A DNA stretch of 64,000 nt from Paractinoplanes ferrugineus (GTDB lineage Bacteria; Actinomycetota; Actinomycetes; Mycobacteriales; Micromonosporaceae), in NCBI RefSeq assembly GCF_016862195.1, contig NZ_BOMM01000035.1, forward strand, positions 124,001 through 188,000. The letters run 5' to 3'. A program made the position numbers and the translations under genes. Positions 34,492 to 42,309 of the stretch are shown in pieces. The notes under the pieces were generated by a model that saw only the letters and a program-made list of their open reading frames with translations, did no database searches and had not been told where the DNA came from. Every line of letters starts with the position of its first letter. Within the stretch, counting starts at the first letter, position 1.

Positions 34492-35253
34492 ATGATGTCA
34501 GCACTGTTGGCGTTGATGGCAGTGGTTCGTCGAGGTGTGTCGTCCGATTTTAGTACGGGATGTGTGGTTGTGGATCTACCAAGGTGGGATGACCAAGCGT
34601 TTAAGGGCGGAACGATGCAACGATGTGCCCTCTGGCTGATGCAGGAAGTTGGCGTAGGCAACACCTTCACCAAGGAGCATCTCCGCCAGTCCTTTCCCGG
34701 GGTCGCGCAGGCCGATCGTCGTATGCGTGATCTACGGAAGTTTGGCTGGGTAATCAGGACTAGCGCCGATGACGCCACTCTCTTACGGGAAGATCAGCGC
34801 TTCGTTGGCGCGGGCGTGCCCGTCTGGGAGCAGTCGGCGCGCCGGGCGGCCGCACCGGAGAGGCGGTTTTCGGCTAAGGAAAAGACGAGCGTTCTTGCTC
34901 GAGACTCACACATGTGCACCCAATGCGGTGTGGCCGCAGGTGACTCCTACCTTGACGATCCCAATCAGACGGCCTTACTTTCGGTGGTTCAAAGGTCAAC
35001 TGTCCTTCCTGACGGTCAGACGACGAATAGCCTGGTCACCGAGTGCAAGCGTTGCCACTCGGGCTCCGGCGGCGAACCGGCCAGGGCAGATGAAGTTCTC
35101 GCTAGCTATGAAGCGCTCGATGATCGCGATCGCCAGCGCTTCCGTCGATGGACCGAGGCCGATCGTAGGGGCTCTACGCCTCTAGAACGGGTGTGGAGCG
35201 CGTATCGGCGCCTACCTCCAGCTGCGCGGGACGCAGTCCGCGGATCTCTCTGA
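34492..35253 (+). CDS. HNH-like zinc-finger protein with degenerate active site
   Basis: Up to 253 residues; the start is uncertain (ATG 34492, or GTG near 34564-34570 just before VDLPRWDDQAF). The first part (about residues 40-100) looks like a winged helix (MQRCALWLMQEVGVG, RRMRDLRKFGWVIR). The C-terminal part resembles HNH endonucleases through MCTQC, NSLVTEC and KRCHSG, two zinc-knuckle cysteine pairs. However, the histidine pair normally found before the proline-glycine turn is absent; the stretch reads SVVQRSTVLPDG. It may be an inactive DNA-binding relative. It is divergent from the ParB-like gene with 41 bases between starts and ends 81 bases before purC. Confidence 0.7.
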   Translation: MMSALLALMAVVRRGVSSDFSTGCVVVDLPRWDDQAFKGGTMQRCALWLMQEVGVGNTFTKEHLRQSFPGVAQADRRMRDLRKFGWVIRTSADDATLLREDQRFVGAGVPVWEQSARRAAAPERRFSAKEKTSVLARDSHMCTQCGVAAGDSYLDDPNQTALLSVVQRSTVLPDGQTTNSLVTECKRCHSGSGGEPARADEVLASYEALDDRDRQRFRRWTEADRRGSTPLERVWSAYRRLPPAARDAVRGSL

Positions 35254-35334
35254 GCTATCACTTAGCGGAGCGAATCAGGCAGTCGGCTAGCGTAAAAGCT
35301 GCACATTCCGACGAAGTACCGCGAAGGGGATCAC

Positions 35335-36171
35335 GTGGAGCTGTTGCACTCGGGGAAGGTTCGGGACGTCTACGCCGACGGGGAGGACCTGCTTCTGGTC
35401 ACCTCGGATCGGATCTCGATCTACGACGTCATCCTGCCCACCCCGATCCCGGACAAGGGGAAGATCCTCACCCAGCTCTCGCTCTGGTGGTTCGAGCAGC
35501 TCAGCGACGTCATCCCGAACCACGTCATCTCCAGCACCGACGTCCCCGTCGAGTGGGCCGGCCGGGCGATTCGGTGTGAGCGCCTCGACATGGTGATGGT
35601 GGAGTGCATCGCTCGGGGTTATCTGGCCGGGTCGGGCCTCAAGGAGTACGAGCGGGAGAAGGCGATCACCGGCATCCCGCTGCCGGACGGGCTGATCGAG
35701 GGTTCGCAGCTTCCGGAGCCGATCTACACGCCGACCACCAAGGCGGCTGTCGGTGAGGGGCACGACGAGTTCATCACCTTTGCCGAGGTGCAGGCCAAGG
35801 TCGGTGCGGAGGCGGCGGAGGAGCTGCGGAGCGTCACGCTCGAGATCTACCGGAAGGGCCAGGAGATCGCGGCCGGGAAGGGGATCATCATCGCGGATAC
35901 CAAGATCGAGCTTGGGTACGCGAAGGACGGCACCCTGAAGCTCGGGGATGAGCTGCTCACGCCGGACTCGTCGCGGTTCTGGTCGGCGGACGAGTGGAAG
36001 CCGGGCAGCACCCAGCGGTACCTCGACAAGCAGTTCCTGCGGGACTGGTCGAGCAAGCTCGACTGGGATCGCACCGCGCCGGGGCCGGAGGTTCCCGAAG
36101 AGGTCGTCGAGGCCACCCGCAACCGCTACATCGAGGTGTACGAGCGGCTGACCGGCGACACCTGGCGTTGA
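35335..36171 (+). CDS. purC: Phosphoribosylaminoimidazole-succinocarboxamide synthase
   Basis: A 278-residue SAICAR synthase, the ATP-dependent step of purine synthesis joining aspartate to CAIR. The GTG at 35335 has AAGGGGA upstream and yields HSGKVRDVY, the conserved N-terminal SGKVRD nucleotide loop. Further signatures are VTSDRISIYDVILPTPIPDKG, the R-G-Y-L-A-G-S-G substrate loop, and DTKIELG and TPDSSRFW near the C-terminus. It is a cytosolic core enzyme and marks the right border of the low-G+C defence island. Confidence 0.97.
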   Translation: MELLHSGKVRDVYADGEDLLLVTSDRISIYDVILPTPIPDKGKILTQLSLWWFEQLSDVIPNHVISSTDVPVEWAGRAIRCERLDMVMVECIARGYLAGSGLKEYEREKAITGIPLPDGLIEGSQLPEPIYTPTTKAAVGEGHDEFITFAEVQAKVGAEAAEELRSVTLEIYRKGQEIAAGKGIIIADTKIELGYAKDGTLKLGDELLTPDSSRFWSADEWKPGSTQRYLDKQFLRDWSSKLDWDRTAPGPEVPEEVVEATRNRYIEVYERLTGDTWR

Positions 36172-36174
36172 CGG

Positions 36175-36474
36175 CTAGTTCGAGACTCCGGGGCGGCGCC
36201 GTGGGGCGGGCCAGACGGCTGCGCCGGTGATGCCGCCCCGCTTCGACATGAGGTGCAGGCCGTAGGCCACGCCCACCAGGGCCAGAAACAGGCCGGTCCA
36301 TCCGCCGAAGACAATGCATATCGGGGCGGCTGTCCAGAGCAGAATGGCGAGCACCAGGTAGAGGTTGCGCTTGGGCCGCGCCAGCCTGTCGATGCGGCGC
36401 GTGAACCCGGGGTCGTTCGTCCGCAGGCCGTTGACCAGGCTGTCGAACATGGCCTTTTCGTTCGGTTCGAGCAC
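36175..36474 (-). CDS. DUF3040 family membrane protein
   Basis: A 99-residue protein starting at GTG with AGGAGG upstream. The opening LEPNEKAMFDSLVNGLRTNDPGF resembles the DUF3040 start, where a short acidic helix with a double-acid motif precedes two membrane helices (about residues 37-54 and 57-75). The tail is basic and proline-rich. Function is unknown. It converges on purC, with three bases between stops, and is divergent from the ion channel gene. Confidence 0.8.
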   Translation of the reverse strand: MLEPNEKAMFDSLVNGLRTNDPGFTRRIDRLARPKRNLYLVLAILLWTAAPICIVFGGWTGLFLALVGVAYGLHLMSKRGGITGAAVWPAPRRRPGVSN

Positions 36475-36591
36475 GGGGGACCACCTCCTGTGACTTCCCG
36501 ACGGGCAGAAGGTGCCCCTCGCCTAACCCGCGAAACGCCCACGTTCGCCATCTGCCCAACAGGGAACACATTCACAAGGCAAGCTGCGATC

Positions 36592-37335
36592 GTGGAAGAG
36601 GAACGCCTCCGGGGCTGGGAGCACGCGACGGCGTACCCCTTGACCGGTCTTTCCCTGCTTTTCATCGGCGTCTATGCCCTGCCGGTTCTTGACCCGGGCC
36701 TGGATCCGGCCTGGCGGCGGGCCTGCGAGCTGGCCGATGTGGTGATCTGGTCGATCTTCCTCGTCGAATATCTGATCCGCTTGCGGCTGGCCAAGCACAA
36801 AACCCGATTTATCCGTACGCATTGGTTCGACCTGGCTGTTCTGATCCTTCCGGTGTTACGTCCGTTGCGTGCGTTACGTCTGCTCAATGCGTTGCGCGTG
36901 CTCAATCGGCATGCGGTTGCCTGGACGCGGGGGCGGCTGGCGGTCTACGTGATCTCGGCGACCGTGCTGATCGTGCTGATCGCGGCGTTGGCCGTGCTGG
37001 ACGCCGAGCGGGGGCATCCGGACAGCACGATCACCTCCTACCCGCAGGCGCTGTGGTGGGCGATCTGCACGATCACCACGGTCGGGTACGGCGATCTCTA
37101 TCCGGAGACGGTGGAGGGCCGGCTGGTGGCGGTGGCGCTCATGATCGGTGGTCTCGGTCTGATCGGCTTCACCACCGGATCGCTCGCCAGCTGGATCGTC
37201 GACCGGCTGTCGGATGCCGACCGCCCGACCGGCGCTGCGACCCGGGCCGACATGGTCCTGCTGTTGCACGAGATCCGTAAGTTGCGAGCCGAGGTCGAGG
37301 CCCTCAAGGAGACCCAGCGTGACGCGGACCACTGA
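36592..37335 (+). CDS. Voltage-sensor-like potassium channel
   Basis: About 247 residues from the GTG at 36592; an ORF continues upstream but overlaps DUF3040 and lacks channel features. Hydrophobic segments at about 18-35, 48-66 and 77-92 are followed by an S4-like helix with regularly spaced arginines (LRPLRALRLLNALRVLNR), then S5, a pore loop with the selectivity filter TTVGYGD (about residues 162-168) and S6. The C-terminus is a short cytosolic helix (LLLHEIRKLRAEVEALKET) that probably assembles a tetramer by coiled coil. It should conduct K+ across the plasma membrane, gated by voltage. Confidence 0.88.
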   Translation: MEEERLRGWEHATAYPLTGLSLLFIGVYALPVLDPGLDPAWRRACELADVVIWSIFLVEYLIRLRLAKHKTRFIRTHWFDLAVLILPVLRPLRALRLLNALRVLNRHAVAWTRGRLAVYVISATVLIVLIAALAVLDAERGHPDSTITSYPQALWWAICTITTVGYGDLYPETVEGRLVAVALMIGGLGLIGFTTGSLASWIVDRLSDADRPTGAATRADMVLLLHEIRKLRAEVEALKETQRDADH

Positions 37336-37397
37336 GCGATCGTCATGTGGTGCGGGACGCAGGAAATCGGCCACGACGCGCACCTAGGCTCGACCTT

Positions 37398-39608
37398 GTG
37401 GATTATGGGCACGCCATCGAGTTCGGAACATTCATCACGCCGGTCAACGACCCGCCGGCGGCCGCGGTCACCCGTGCCCAGCTCAGCGAGCAGCTCGGCT
37501 TCGACCTGGTCACCTTCCAGGATCACCCGTACCAGGCCGGTTTTCTGGACACCTGGACCCTTCTGACCTGGGTCGCCGCGCAGACGTCGACGATCACGAT
37601 CGCCGGCAACGTCTTGAACGTGCCGATGCGGCCGGCGCCGGTGCTGGCCCGGGCGGCGGCCTCGCTCGACCTGCTGTCGGACGGGCGGCTGGCGCTGGGC
37701 CTGGGCGCCGGCGCGTTCTGGGACGCGATGGTGGCGATGGGCTTCCCGCGGCGTACGCCCGCCGAGTCGGTCGAGCAACTCGCCGAGGCGATCGACGTGA
37801 TCCGCGAGATCTGGCGGGTCGACAAGCGCTCCCAGCTGCGGGTCGACGGTAAGTATTTCCAGCTCCAGGGCGCCAAACGCGGCCCGGCCCCGGCCCATGA
37901 GGTGCCGATCTGGCTGGGCGCCTACAAGCCGCGGATGCTGCGGCTCGTCGGGGCGAAGGCGGACGGGTGGCTGCCCTCCCTCAGCTACCTCAAGCCTGGG
38001 GACCTGGCGCGCGGTAACGAGATCATCGACGCGGCGGCCGCGGCGGCCGGGCGCGACCCGCGGGAGATCCGCCGGCTGCTGAACATCCCTACCGGCAAGA
38101 CGGTGGACGAGCTGCTGTCGCTGATCCTCGAGGACGGCGTCGGCACCCTGATCCTCGGCACGGACGACCCTTATGAGCTGGAACAGTTCGCCACCGAGGT
38201 GATCCCGGCGGTGCGCGCGGGGGTGGCCCGGGCCCGGTCGGCGGCCGGTGTGCCGGCCGGGCCGGTGCGCAGCGCTGCCGCGCTTGCGGCACGCCGCGAG
38301 GGCATCGATTACGAGGCTCTTCCCGATTCGCTGACGGCTGTCGAGCCGGGCGATTTCGGGTACGCGAAAGTCCGGTCCACCTACATGCGCGGCGGTTCGC
38401 CCGGCCTGGTGATCAAGGCGCGTGACGTCGACCAGGTGGTGACGGCGCTCGCCTTTGCCCGGGAGCAGAAGGTGCCACTGGCCGTACGCAGCGCCGGCCA
38501 CGGCATCAGCGGACGCTCCACGAACGACGGTGGCATCGTGATCGACCTGTCCGAGATGCGCGACATCTCGGTTCTCTCCGAGGAACAGCGACTCGTCCGG
38601 GTCGAGGCCGGCGCGCGCTGGAAAGACGTGGCGACCGCGCTCGCCCCGCACGGGTGGGCGTTGTCGAGCGGCGATTACGGCGGCGTCGGCGTCGGCGGGC
38701 TGGCGACGGCGGGCGGCATCGGCTGGCTGGCCCGCGAGCACGGCCTCACCATCGATCACTTGCGCGCCGCCGACCTGGTGCTGGCCGACGGCACGCGGGT
38801 GCGGGTCAGCGAGACCGAGCATCCGGAGCTGTTCTGGGCGATACGTGGAGCGGGTGCGAACTTCGGCATCGTCACGTCATTCGAGTTCCAGGTCGACGAG
38901 GTGGGAGAGGTCGGTTTCGGGCAGTTCGTCTTCGATGCCTCGGACACCGCGGGCCTGCTGGAGCGGTGGGGTGCGGCGATGGAGGCGGCCCCGCGGGACC
39001 TGACGACCAACATCATCGTCGGTGCGCCGCGGCGCGGGCAGTCTCTCGCCCAGGTGTACGGGGTGGTCGACTCGTCCACTCCGGACACGATCATCGACCG
39101 GCTCACCCCGATCGCGCAGCTCGCGCCGCTGCTGGACCAGCAGGTTCAGGTGCTGCCCTACGCCGGCGTGATGAATGTGCCGGATGCCCAGCACGACGGC
39201 CAGGGTGACCCGGTGGCTCGTTCCGGTCTGGTCGACCACCTCACCCCGGAGTTCTGCCGGGCGGCCGCGGCCCTGGTCAACTCGGGCACTGCCTATTTCT
39301 TCCAGATCAGGTCGGTGGGCGGTGCGGTGGCCGACGTGCCGGCGGATGCCACGGCGTATTCGCACCGAGCGGCGAACTTCTCAGTGGTCGCATTCGGGGC
39401 ATCGAAGTCGAGATTGGACGCCGCGTGGGCGGAAATGACCCCGTACATCCGCGGTCTGTATCTCTCGTTCGAAACCGACCAGAGCCCGGAACGCCTCGCG
39501 GAGGCGTGGCCACCGGCGATTTTGGGCAGGCTGCGGGCTCTGAAGAGGCAGTACGACCCGGCGAACGTGTTCCGTGACAACTTCAATATCGACCCTTTGG
39601 GGGAATAG
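37398..39608 (+). CDS. Fused LLM-class flavin oxidoreductase and FAD-linked oxidase (BBE-type)
   Basis: A 736-residue bifunctional protein. Residues about 5-290 are a luciferase-like (LLM) domain (IEFGTFITPVN, ALGLGAGAFWDAM, PIWLGAYKPRML), probably F420- or FMN-dependent. Residues about 330-520 are an FAD-binding PCMH domain (AVRSAGHGISGRS, with the histidine that can carry covalent FAD, and GDYGGVGVGGLATAGGIGWLAREHG). A berberine-bridge-enzyme C-terminus follows with YDPANVFRDNFNI. No stop or frameshift separates the parts. The GTG at 37398 lies seven bases after TAGGCT, so the transcript may be leaderless. Substrates are unknown; a tandem redox step is plausible. Confidence 0.85.
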   Translation: MDYGHAIEFGTFITPVNDPPAAAVTRAQLSEQLGFDLVTFQDHPYQAGFLDTWTLLTWVAAQTSTITIAGNVLNVPMRPAPVLARAAASLDLLSDGRLALGLGAGAFWDAMVAMGFPRRTPAESVEQLAEAIDVIREIWRVDKRSQLRVDGKYFQLQGAKRGPAPAHEVPIWLGAYKPRMLRLVGAKADGWLPSLSYLKPGDLARGNEIIDAAAAAAGRDPREIRRLLNIPTGKTVDELLSLILEDGVGTLILGTDDPYELEQFATEVIPAVRAGVARARSAAGVPAGPVRSAAALAARREGIDYEALPDSLTAVEPGDFGYAKVRSTYMRGGSPGLVIKARDVDQVVTALAFAREQKVPLAVRSAGHGISGRSTNDGGIVIDLSEMRDISVLSEEQRLVRVEAGARWKDVATALAPHGWALSSGDYGGVGVGGLATAGGIGWLAREHGLTIDHLRAADLVLADGTRVRVSETEHPELFWAIRGAGANFGIVTSFEFQVDEVGEVGFGQFVFDASDTAGLLERWGAAMEAAPRDLTTNIIVGAPRRGQSLAQVYGVVDSSTPDTIIDRLTPIAQLAPLLDQQVQVLPYAGVMNVPDAQHDGQGDPVARSGLVDHLTPEFCRAAAALVNSGTAYFFQIRSVGGAVADVPADATAYSHRAANFSVVAFGASKSRLDAAWAEMTPYIRGLYLSFETDQSPERLAEAWPPAILGRLRALKRQYDPANVFRDNFNIDPLGE

Positions 39609-39708
39609 CCTCCGCCGTGCGGCCCTGCGAACCGCGAAAAGGTCACGCTGAGTGACCAATGCGGTTGTTGCGGCTATTGAGATTCACCCGATCGGGGACC
39701 CGAACGAC

Positions 39709-39737
39709 AAAAAGAGCCGGCGCTCATGCGCCGGCTC
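39709..39737 (-). terminator. Intrinsic terminator of the small two-gene operon
   Basis: GAGCCGGCGC (39714-39723) pairs perfectly with GCGCCGGCTC (39728-39737) around a four-base loop. Read on the minus strand it is followed by TTTTTGTCGTT. It serves the genes ending at 39753. Confidence 0.8.
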
Positions 39738-39752
39738 GAAGGGTTGGATGGT

Positions 39753-39941
39753 TCAGTGCGGGCTGGTGGAGGTCACCGGGTGCTTGGGCCAGGCCGCACC
39801 CGCACCGCACCCCTCACACGCAAGCTGGTCGCCACAGGCCGGGCACCAGTCGTTGGTTCGCCGCAAATACCATCCCAGGGCTACGCCGCTGAGGAGACTG
39901 AGCAGGCCGACGATGGCCGCCACGGTCACCGCATCGGTCAT
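39753..39941 (-). CDS. Zinc-ribbon membrane microprotein
   Basis: A 62-residue protein. One N-terminal membrane helix (about residues 4-24, VTVAAIVGLLSLLSGVALGW) is followed by RRTNDWCPACGDQLACEGCG, which holds two CxxC pairs able to bind one zinc ion. Its ATG overlaps the stop of the upstream gene by four bases (ATGA), and the strong terminator lies just after its stop. No family is recognised. Confidence 0.65.
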   Translation of the reverse strand: MTDAVTVAAIVGLLSLLSGVALGWYLRRTNDWCPACGDQLACEGCGAGAAWPKHPVTSTSPH

Positions 39942-40282
39942 GCCGCCGAACCTCGCACGGGGAGGCCCGCGGGGGTCATGCGCCGGCCGACGAGGTTGCG
40001 GTCGCCGCGCCGATCGAGCGGGTCGTCCGAGGAGCGCACGCTCACGTAGGGGGCGGTGAACGTGTCGACTCCGGTGCCGCGATGGGCGCCGGGGCGATAG
40101 GTCACGGTCACGGCCCGGGGCGAAGCGGCCTCGATGACACCGGCCCGCCATCCGTCTCGATAGACCCAGACCCGGTCGGCCGGATGGTAGCTGTCGGCGG
40201 GCGCTACATCGGCCGGATCCCGCTGCGGCGGGGCGACTGTCGGCGTGGTGGGCGGAGGTGGGGACGTCGGTGCCGTGGACAT
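39938..40282 (-). CDS. Small basic protein with proline-rich N-terminus, unknown function
   Basis: A 114-residue protein. GGGAGGG lies eight bases before the ATG at 40282. A Pro/Thr-rich N-terminus (MSTAPTSPPPPTTPTVAPP) leads to a compact domain (about residues 35-100) with YHPADRVWVYRDGWRAGVIEA, reminiscent of small SH3-like barrels, and ends in an arginine-rich tail. It is the first gene of a two-gene operon with the zinc-ribbon microprotein. Confidence 0.65.
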   Translation of the reverse strand: MSTAPTSPPPPTTPTVAPPQRDPADVAPADSYHPADRVWVYRDGWRAGVIEAASPRAVTVTYRPGAHRGTGVDTFTAPYVSVRSSDDPLDRRGDRNLVGRRMTPAGLPVRGSAA

Positions 40283-40602
40283 CGAGATGGCCCTCCCAGG
40301 TCTCGGAGACTCGGTAGTCAGGTCGGCGATGATCGCCACCCAGCCGCACGTGTAGGCCGAGAACAGCACGCTGTGTCAGCAGTTAGTACGCATGTGTGTC
40401 AGCAGGTGGTGCTTGTGTGTCCGCTATCATCCTCGCCGACAGAGGCGTTCGCAAGGCCGGATGCACGTGCATTTGCCTCTCGCGGACGCCTCGAGCGTCA
40501 CCCTCCGGAGATAAGCTGGTGCTGTTTCGTTGTGGACGATCTCCCCTTTAGGATGCTTAGGGACTGCGACCGGCAGCCCGAAACAGTGATGCGAGGAGTC
40601 AG
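40283..40602. other. 320-base regulatory region upstream of the HTH gene
   Basis: It lies between divergent genes. It holds an 11-base direct repeat TGTGTCAGCAG (40372-40382 and 40395-40405) and the palindrome ATGCACGTGCAT (40461-40472). No ORF here looks coding. Confidence 0.5.
40461..40475. promoter_or_regulatory. Palindromic site ATGCACGTGCAT upstream of the HTH regulator
   Basis: ATGCACGTGCATTTG includes a perfect 12-base palindrome (40461-40472). The identical 15 bases recur at 41878-41892, upstream of the DUF397 gene. It lies 127 bases before the HTH gene start and may be an operator for it. Confidence 0.6.
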
Positions 40603-41493
40603 GTGAGCGCGGGTTCGCAGGAGGAGGCACCGGGCAGTGGCCCGACCGTGCTGCGCATCCTGCTCGGCGCCCAACTCCGTCGCTTGCGTGAGGCCAAGGC
40701 CATCAGCAGGGAAGATGCGGGCTGGGAGATCCGGGCGTCGGGCTCGAAGATCAGCCGCATGGAGCTCGGTCGGGTCAGCTTCAAGGAGCGCGACGTCGCC
40801 GATCTGTTGACCCTCTACGGTGTCAACGACTCCGAGGAGCGCGAGGCGCTGCTCACCCTGGCCCGGCAGGCCAACAACCCGGGCTGGTGGCAGCAGTTCA
40901 GCGACATCCTCCCCGGCTGGTTCCAGTCCTACCTCGGCCTGGAGGCCGCGGCCTCGCTGATCCGCACCTATGAGATCCAGTTCGTCCCGGGTCTGCTGCA
41001 GACGCCGGACTACGCGCGGGCCGTCATCATGCTCGGCCACGCCGGCGTCACGCCGGAGGAGATGGACCGCCGGGTCGAGCTCCGCCGCCAGCGCCAGCAG
41101 GTTCTCGACCGGCCCGACGCGCCGCAGCTGTGGGCCGTCATCGACGAGGCCGTGCTGCGCCGCCCGATCGGCGGCATCGACGTGATGAGGGCGCAGATCG
41201 AGTTCCTGATCGACGCCGCCAAGAAGCCGAACGTCCGCCTGCAGATCATCCCGTTCCACGCCGGTGGTCACGCCGCGGCGGGTGGCCCGTTCGCCATCCT
41301 GCGCTTCCCCGAGCCCGAGTTGCCCGACGTGGTCTACGTCGAGCAGCTGACCAGCGCGATCTACCTCGACAAGCGCGAGGACGTCGACCAGTACGCGATG
41401 GCCATGGAACGGGTCTGCATCGACGCCGAGCCGCCCAACCACACGCCGGAAATCCTCGGCAAGCTCCTGAACGAGGTCGGCCGCCCGGCCTAG
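40603..41493 (+). CDS. Scr1-like HTH regulator (XRE domain plus DUF5753)
   Basis: A 296-residue protein starting at GTG with GAGGAG upstream. An N-terminal XRE helix-turn-helix (about residues 16-75, LGAQLRRLREAKAISREDAGWEIRA split by the recognition helix SGSKISRMELGR) precedes a DUF5753 domain (about 95-285) with IRTYEIQFVPGLLQTPDYAR and LQIIPFHAGGHAAAGGPF. This pair type is abundant in filamentous actinomycetes, next to a small DUF397 protein as here, and influences development and antibiotic production in Streptomyces. The partner gene converges on it across a strong terminator. Confidence 0.92.
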   Translation: MSAGSQEEAPGSGPTVLRILLGAQLRRLREAKAISREDAGWEIRASGSKISRMELGRVSFKERDVADLLTLYGVNDSEEREALLTLARQANNPGWWQQFSDILPGWFQSYLGLEAAASLIRTYEIQFVPGLLQTPDYARAVIMLGHAGVTPEEMDRRVELRRQRQQVLDRPDAPQLWAVIDEAVLRRPIGGIDVMRAQIEFLIDAAKKPNVRLQIIPFHAGGHAAAGGPFAILRFPEPELPDVVYVEQLTSAIYLDKREDVDQYAMAMERVCIDAEPPNHTPEILGKLLNEVGRPA

Positions 41494-41508
41494 AGCCCGC
41501 CGAACAAC

Positions 41509-41548
41509 ACTCAGGCCCGCCGTCCACGGCGGGCCTGAGTTCTTTCTA
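41509..41548. terminator. Strong bidirectional terminator between HTH and DUF397 genes
   Basis: ACTCAGGCCCGCCGT (from 41509) pairs with ACGGCGGGCCTGAGT (to 41540) around a two-base tip that would open to a small loop, and is followed by TCTTTCT. It lies between convergent genes ending at 41493 and 41559. Confidence 0.85.
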
Positions 41549-41558
41549 TCGAGCCGAA

Positions 41559-41792
41559 TCAGGCGAGCAGGTTGTCGAAGTCGCCGTCGCGAACTCCGCC
41601 GAGGAAAGCCTCGATCTCGGCCGGCGTATAGATCAGGGCCGGGCCTTCGGGGTCCCGCGAGTTGCGAACTGCGACATCGCCGCCCGGCAGCACCGCGCAC
41701 TCGACGCAGTTGCCGCTGGGGTTGCTCCGCCGGCTCTTCTGCCAGGTGACACCGTCCAACTGGCCGGCCGGGATGCCGTTAACCGCGTTCAT
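41559..41792 (-). CDS. DUF397 family small protein
   Basis: A 77-residue DUF397 protein. Conserved features are WQKSRRSNPSGNCVECA, GDVAVRNSRDPEGPAL and YTPAEIEAFLGGV. DUF397 partners bind and inhibit the DUF5753 HTH protein in the bald/Scr1 pairs. Here the two genes face each other, and each carries the ATGCACGTGCATTTG element upstream, suggesting coordinated control. The ATG at 41792 begins MNAVNGIPAG. Confidence 0.92.
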   Translation of the reverse strand: MNAVNGIPAGQLDGVTWQKSRRSNPSGNCVECAVLPGGDVAVRNSRDPEGPALIYTPAEIEAFLGGVRDGDFDNLLA

Positions 41793-41874
41793 TCGAAACT
41801 CCCTTGGTTTGCTCCGGTCGGGGATCGCCCGGAGACGGCGGTCTCTCGTGGCGACGGCCAGATCACACGTTGTG

Positions 41875-41892
41875 CAAATGCACGTGCATTTG
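41875..41892. promoter_or_regulatory. 18-base perfect palindrome upstream of the DUF397 gene
   Basis: CAAATGCACGTGCATTTG is identical on both strands. It lies 82 bases before the DUF397 start and shares 15 identical bases with the site at 40461-40475. A single repressor acting on both genes is likely. Confidence 0.65.
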
Positions 41893-41948
41893 GCCTTGCG
41901 TACTCACGGGATTGTGAGCATGATAACGCACGTACGATAGGTTCGGGT

Positions 41949-41976
41949 GTCACTTAGGGTGACATCTTTAAGTGAC
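41949..41976. promoter_or_regulatory. Inverted repeat GTCACTTA/TAAGTGAC
   Basis: Eight-base arms at 41949-41956 and 41969-41976 are perfectly complementary with 12 bases between. It sits between the divergent DUF397 gene and the small gene starting at 42055. It could be an operator or a weak hairpin. Confidence 0.4.
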
Positions 41977-42054
41977 GGGTCGGTCGCGGAAACGACGTTC
42001 GCGGCCTCAAGCGGGGCTCCTTGGCGGGGGCGTCTTGAGCGAGAGGTAACGAGC

Positions 42055-42309
42055 ATGTCGATTCCCAATATCGGACCGGAGCACGCTGACCAGGGCGATC
42101 CCGACGGTGTGGAGTCACACCGGCGGGGCAACCCGGCGCTTGTCTACCGGGACGAGTCACCGACTGACGAGGTGAGCGCCGCCACCGCGCGTGCGAGCAC
42201 CGTCACCCACCGATTCGGCGGGGTCAGGTATGCCTTGACCCGCCCCAACGCCAGGGTGATCGAGTCCGGTCCGTCGGCTGAGGACGGTGATTCCGACGCG
42301 CGCGCTTGA
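42055..42309 (+). CDS. Small hydrophilic protein, unknown function
   Basis: An 84-residue acidic, disorder-prone protein. GAGAGG lies about eight bases before the ATG at 42055. It has no hydrophobic segment or recognisable motif; ARASTVTHRFGGVRYALTRPNARV is its most ordered-looking part. It overlaps the following gene by 23 bases, so the two probably form an operon. It is placed beside the HTH/DUF397 pair. Confidence 0.55.
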   Translation: MSIPNIGPEHADQGDPDGVESHRRGNPALVYRDESPTDEVSAATARASTVTHRFGGVRYALTRPNARVIESGPSAEDGDSDARA

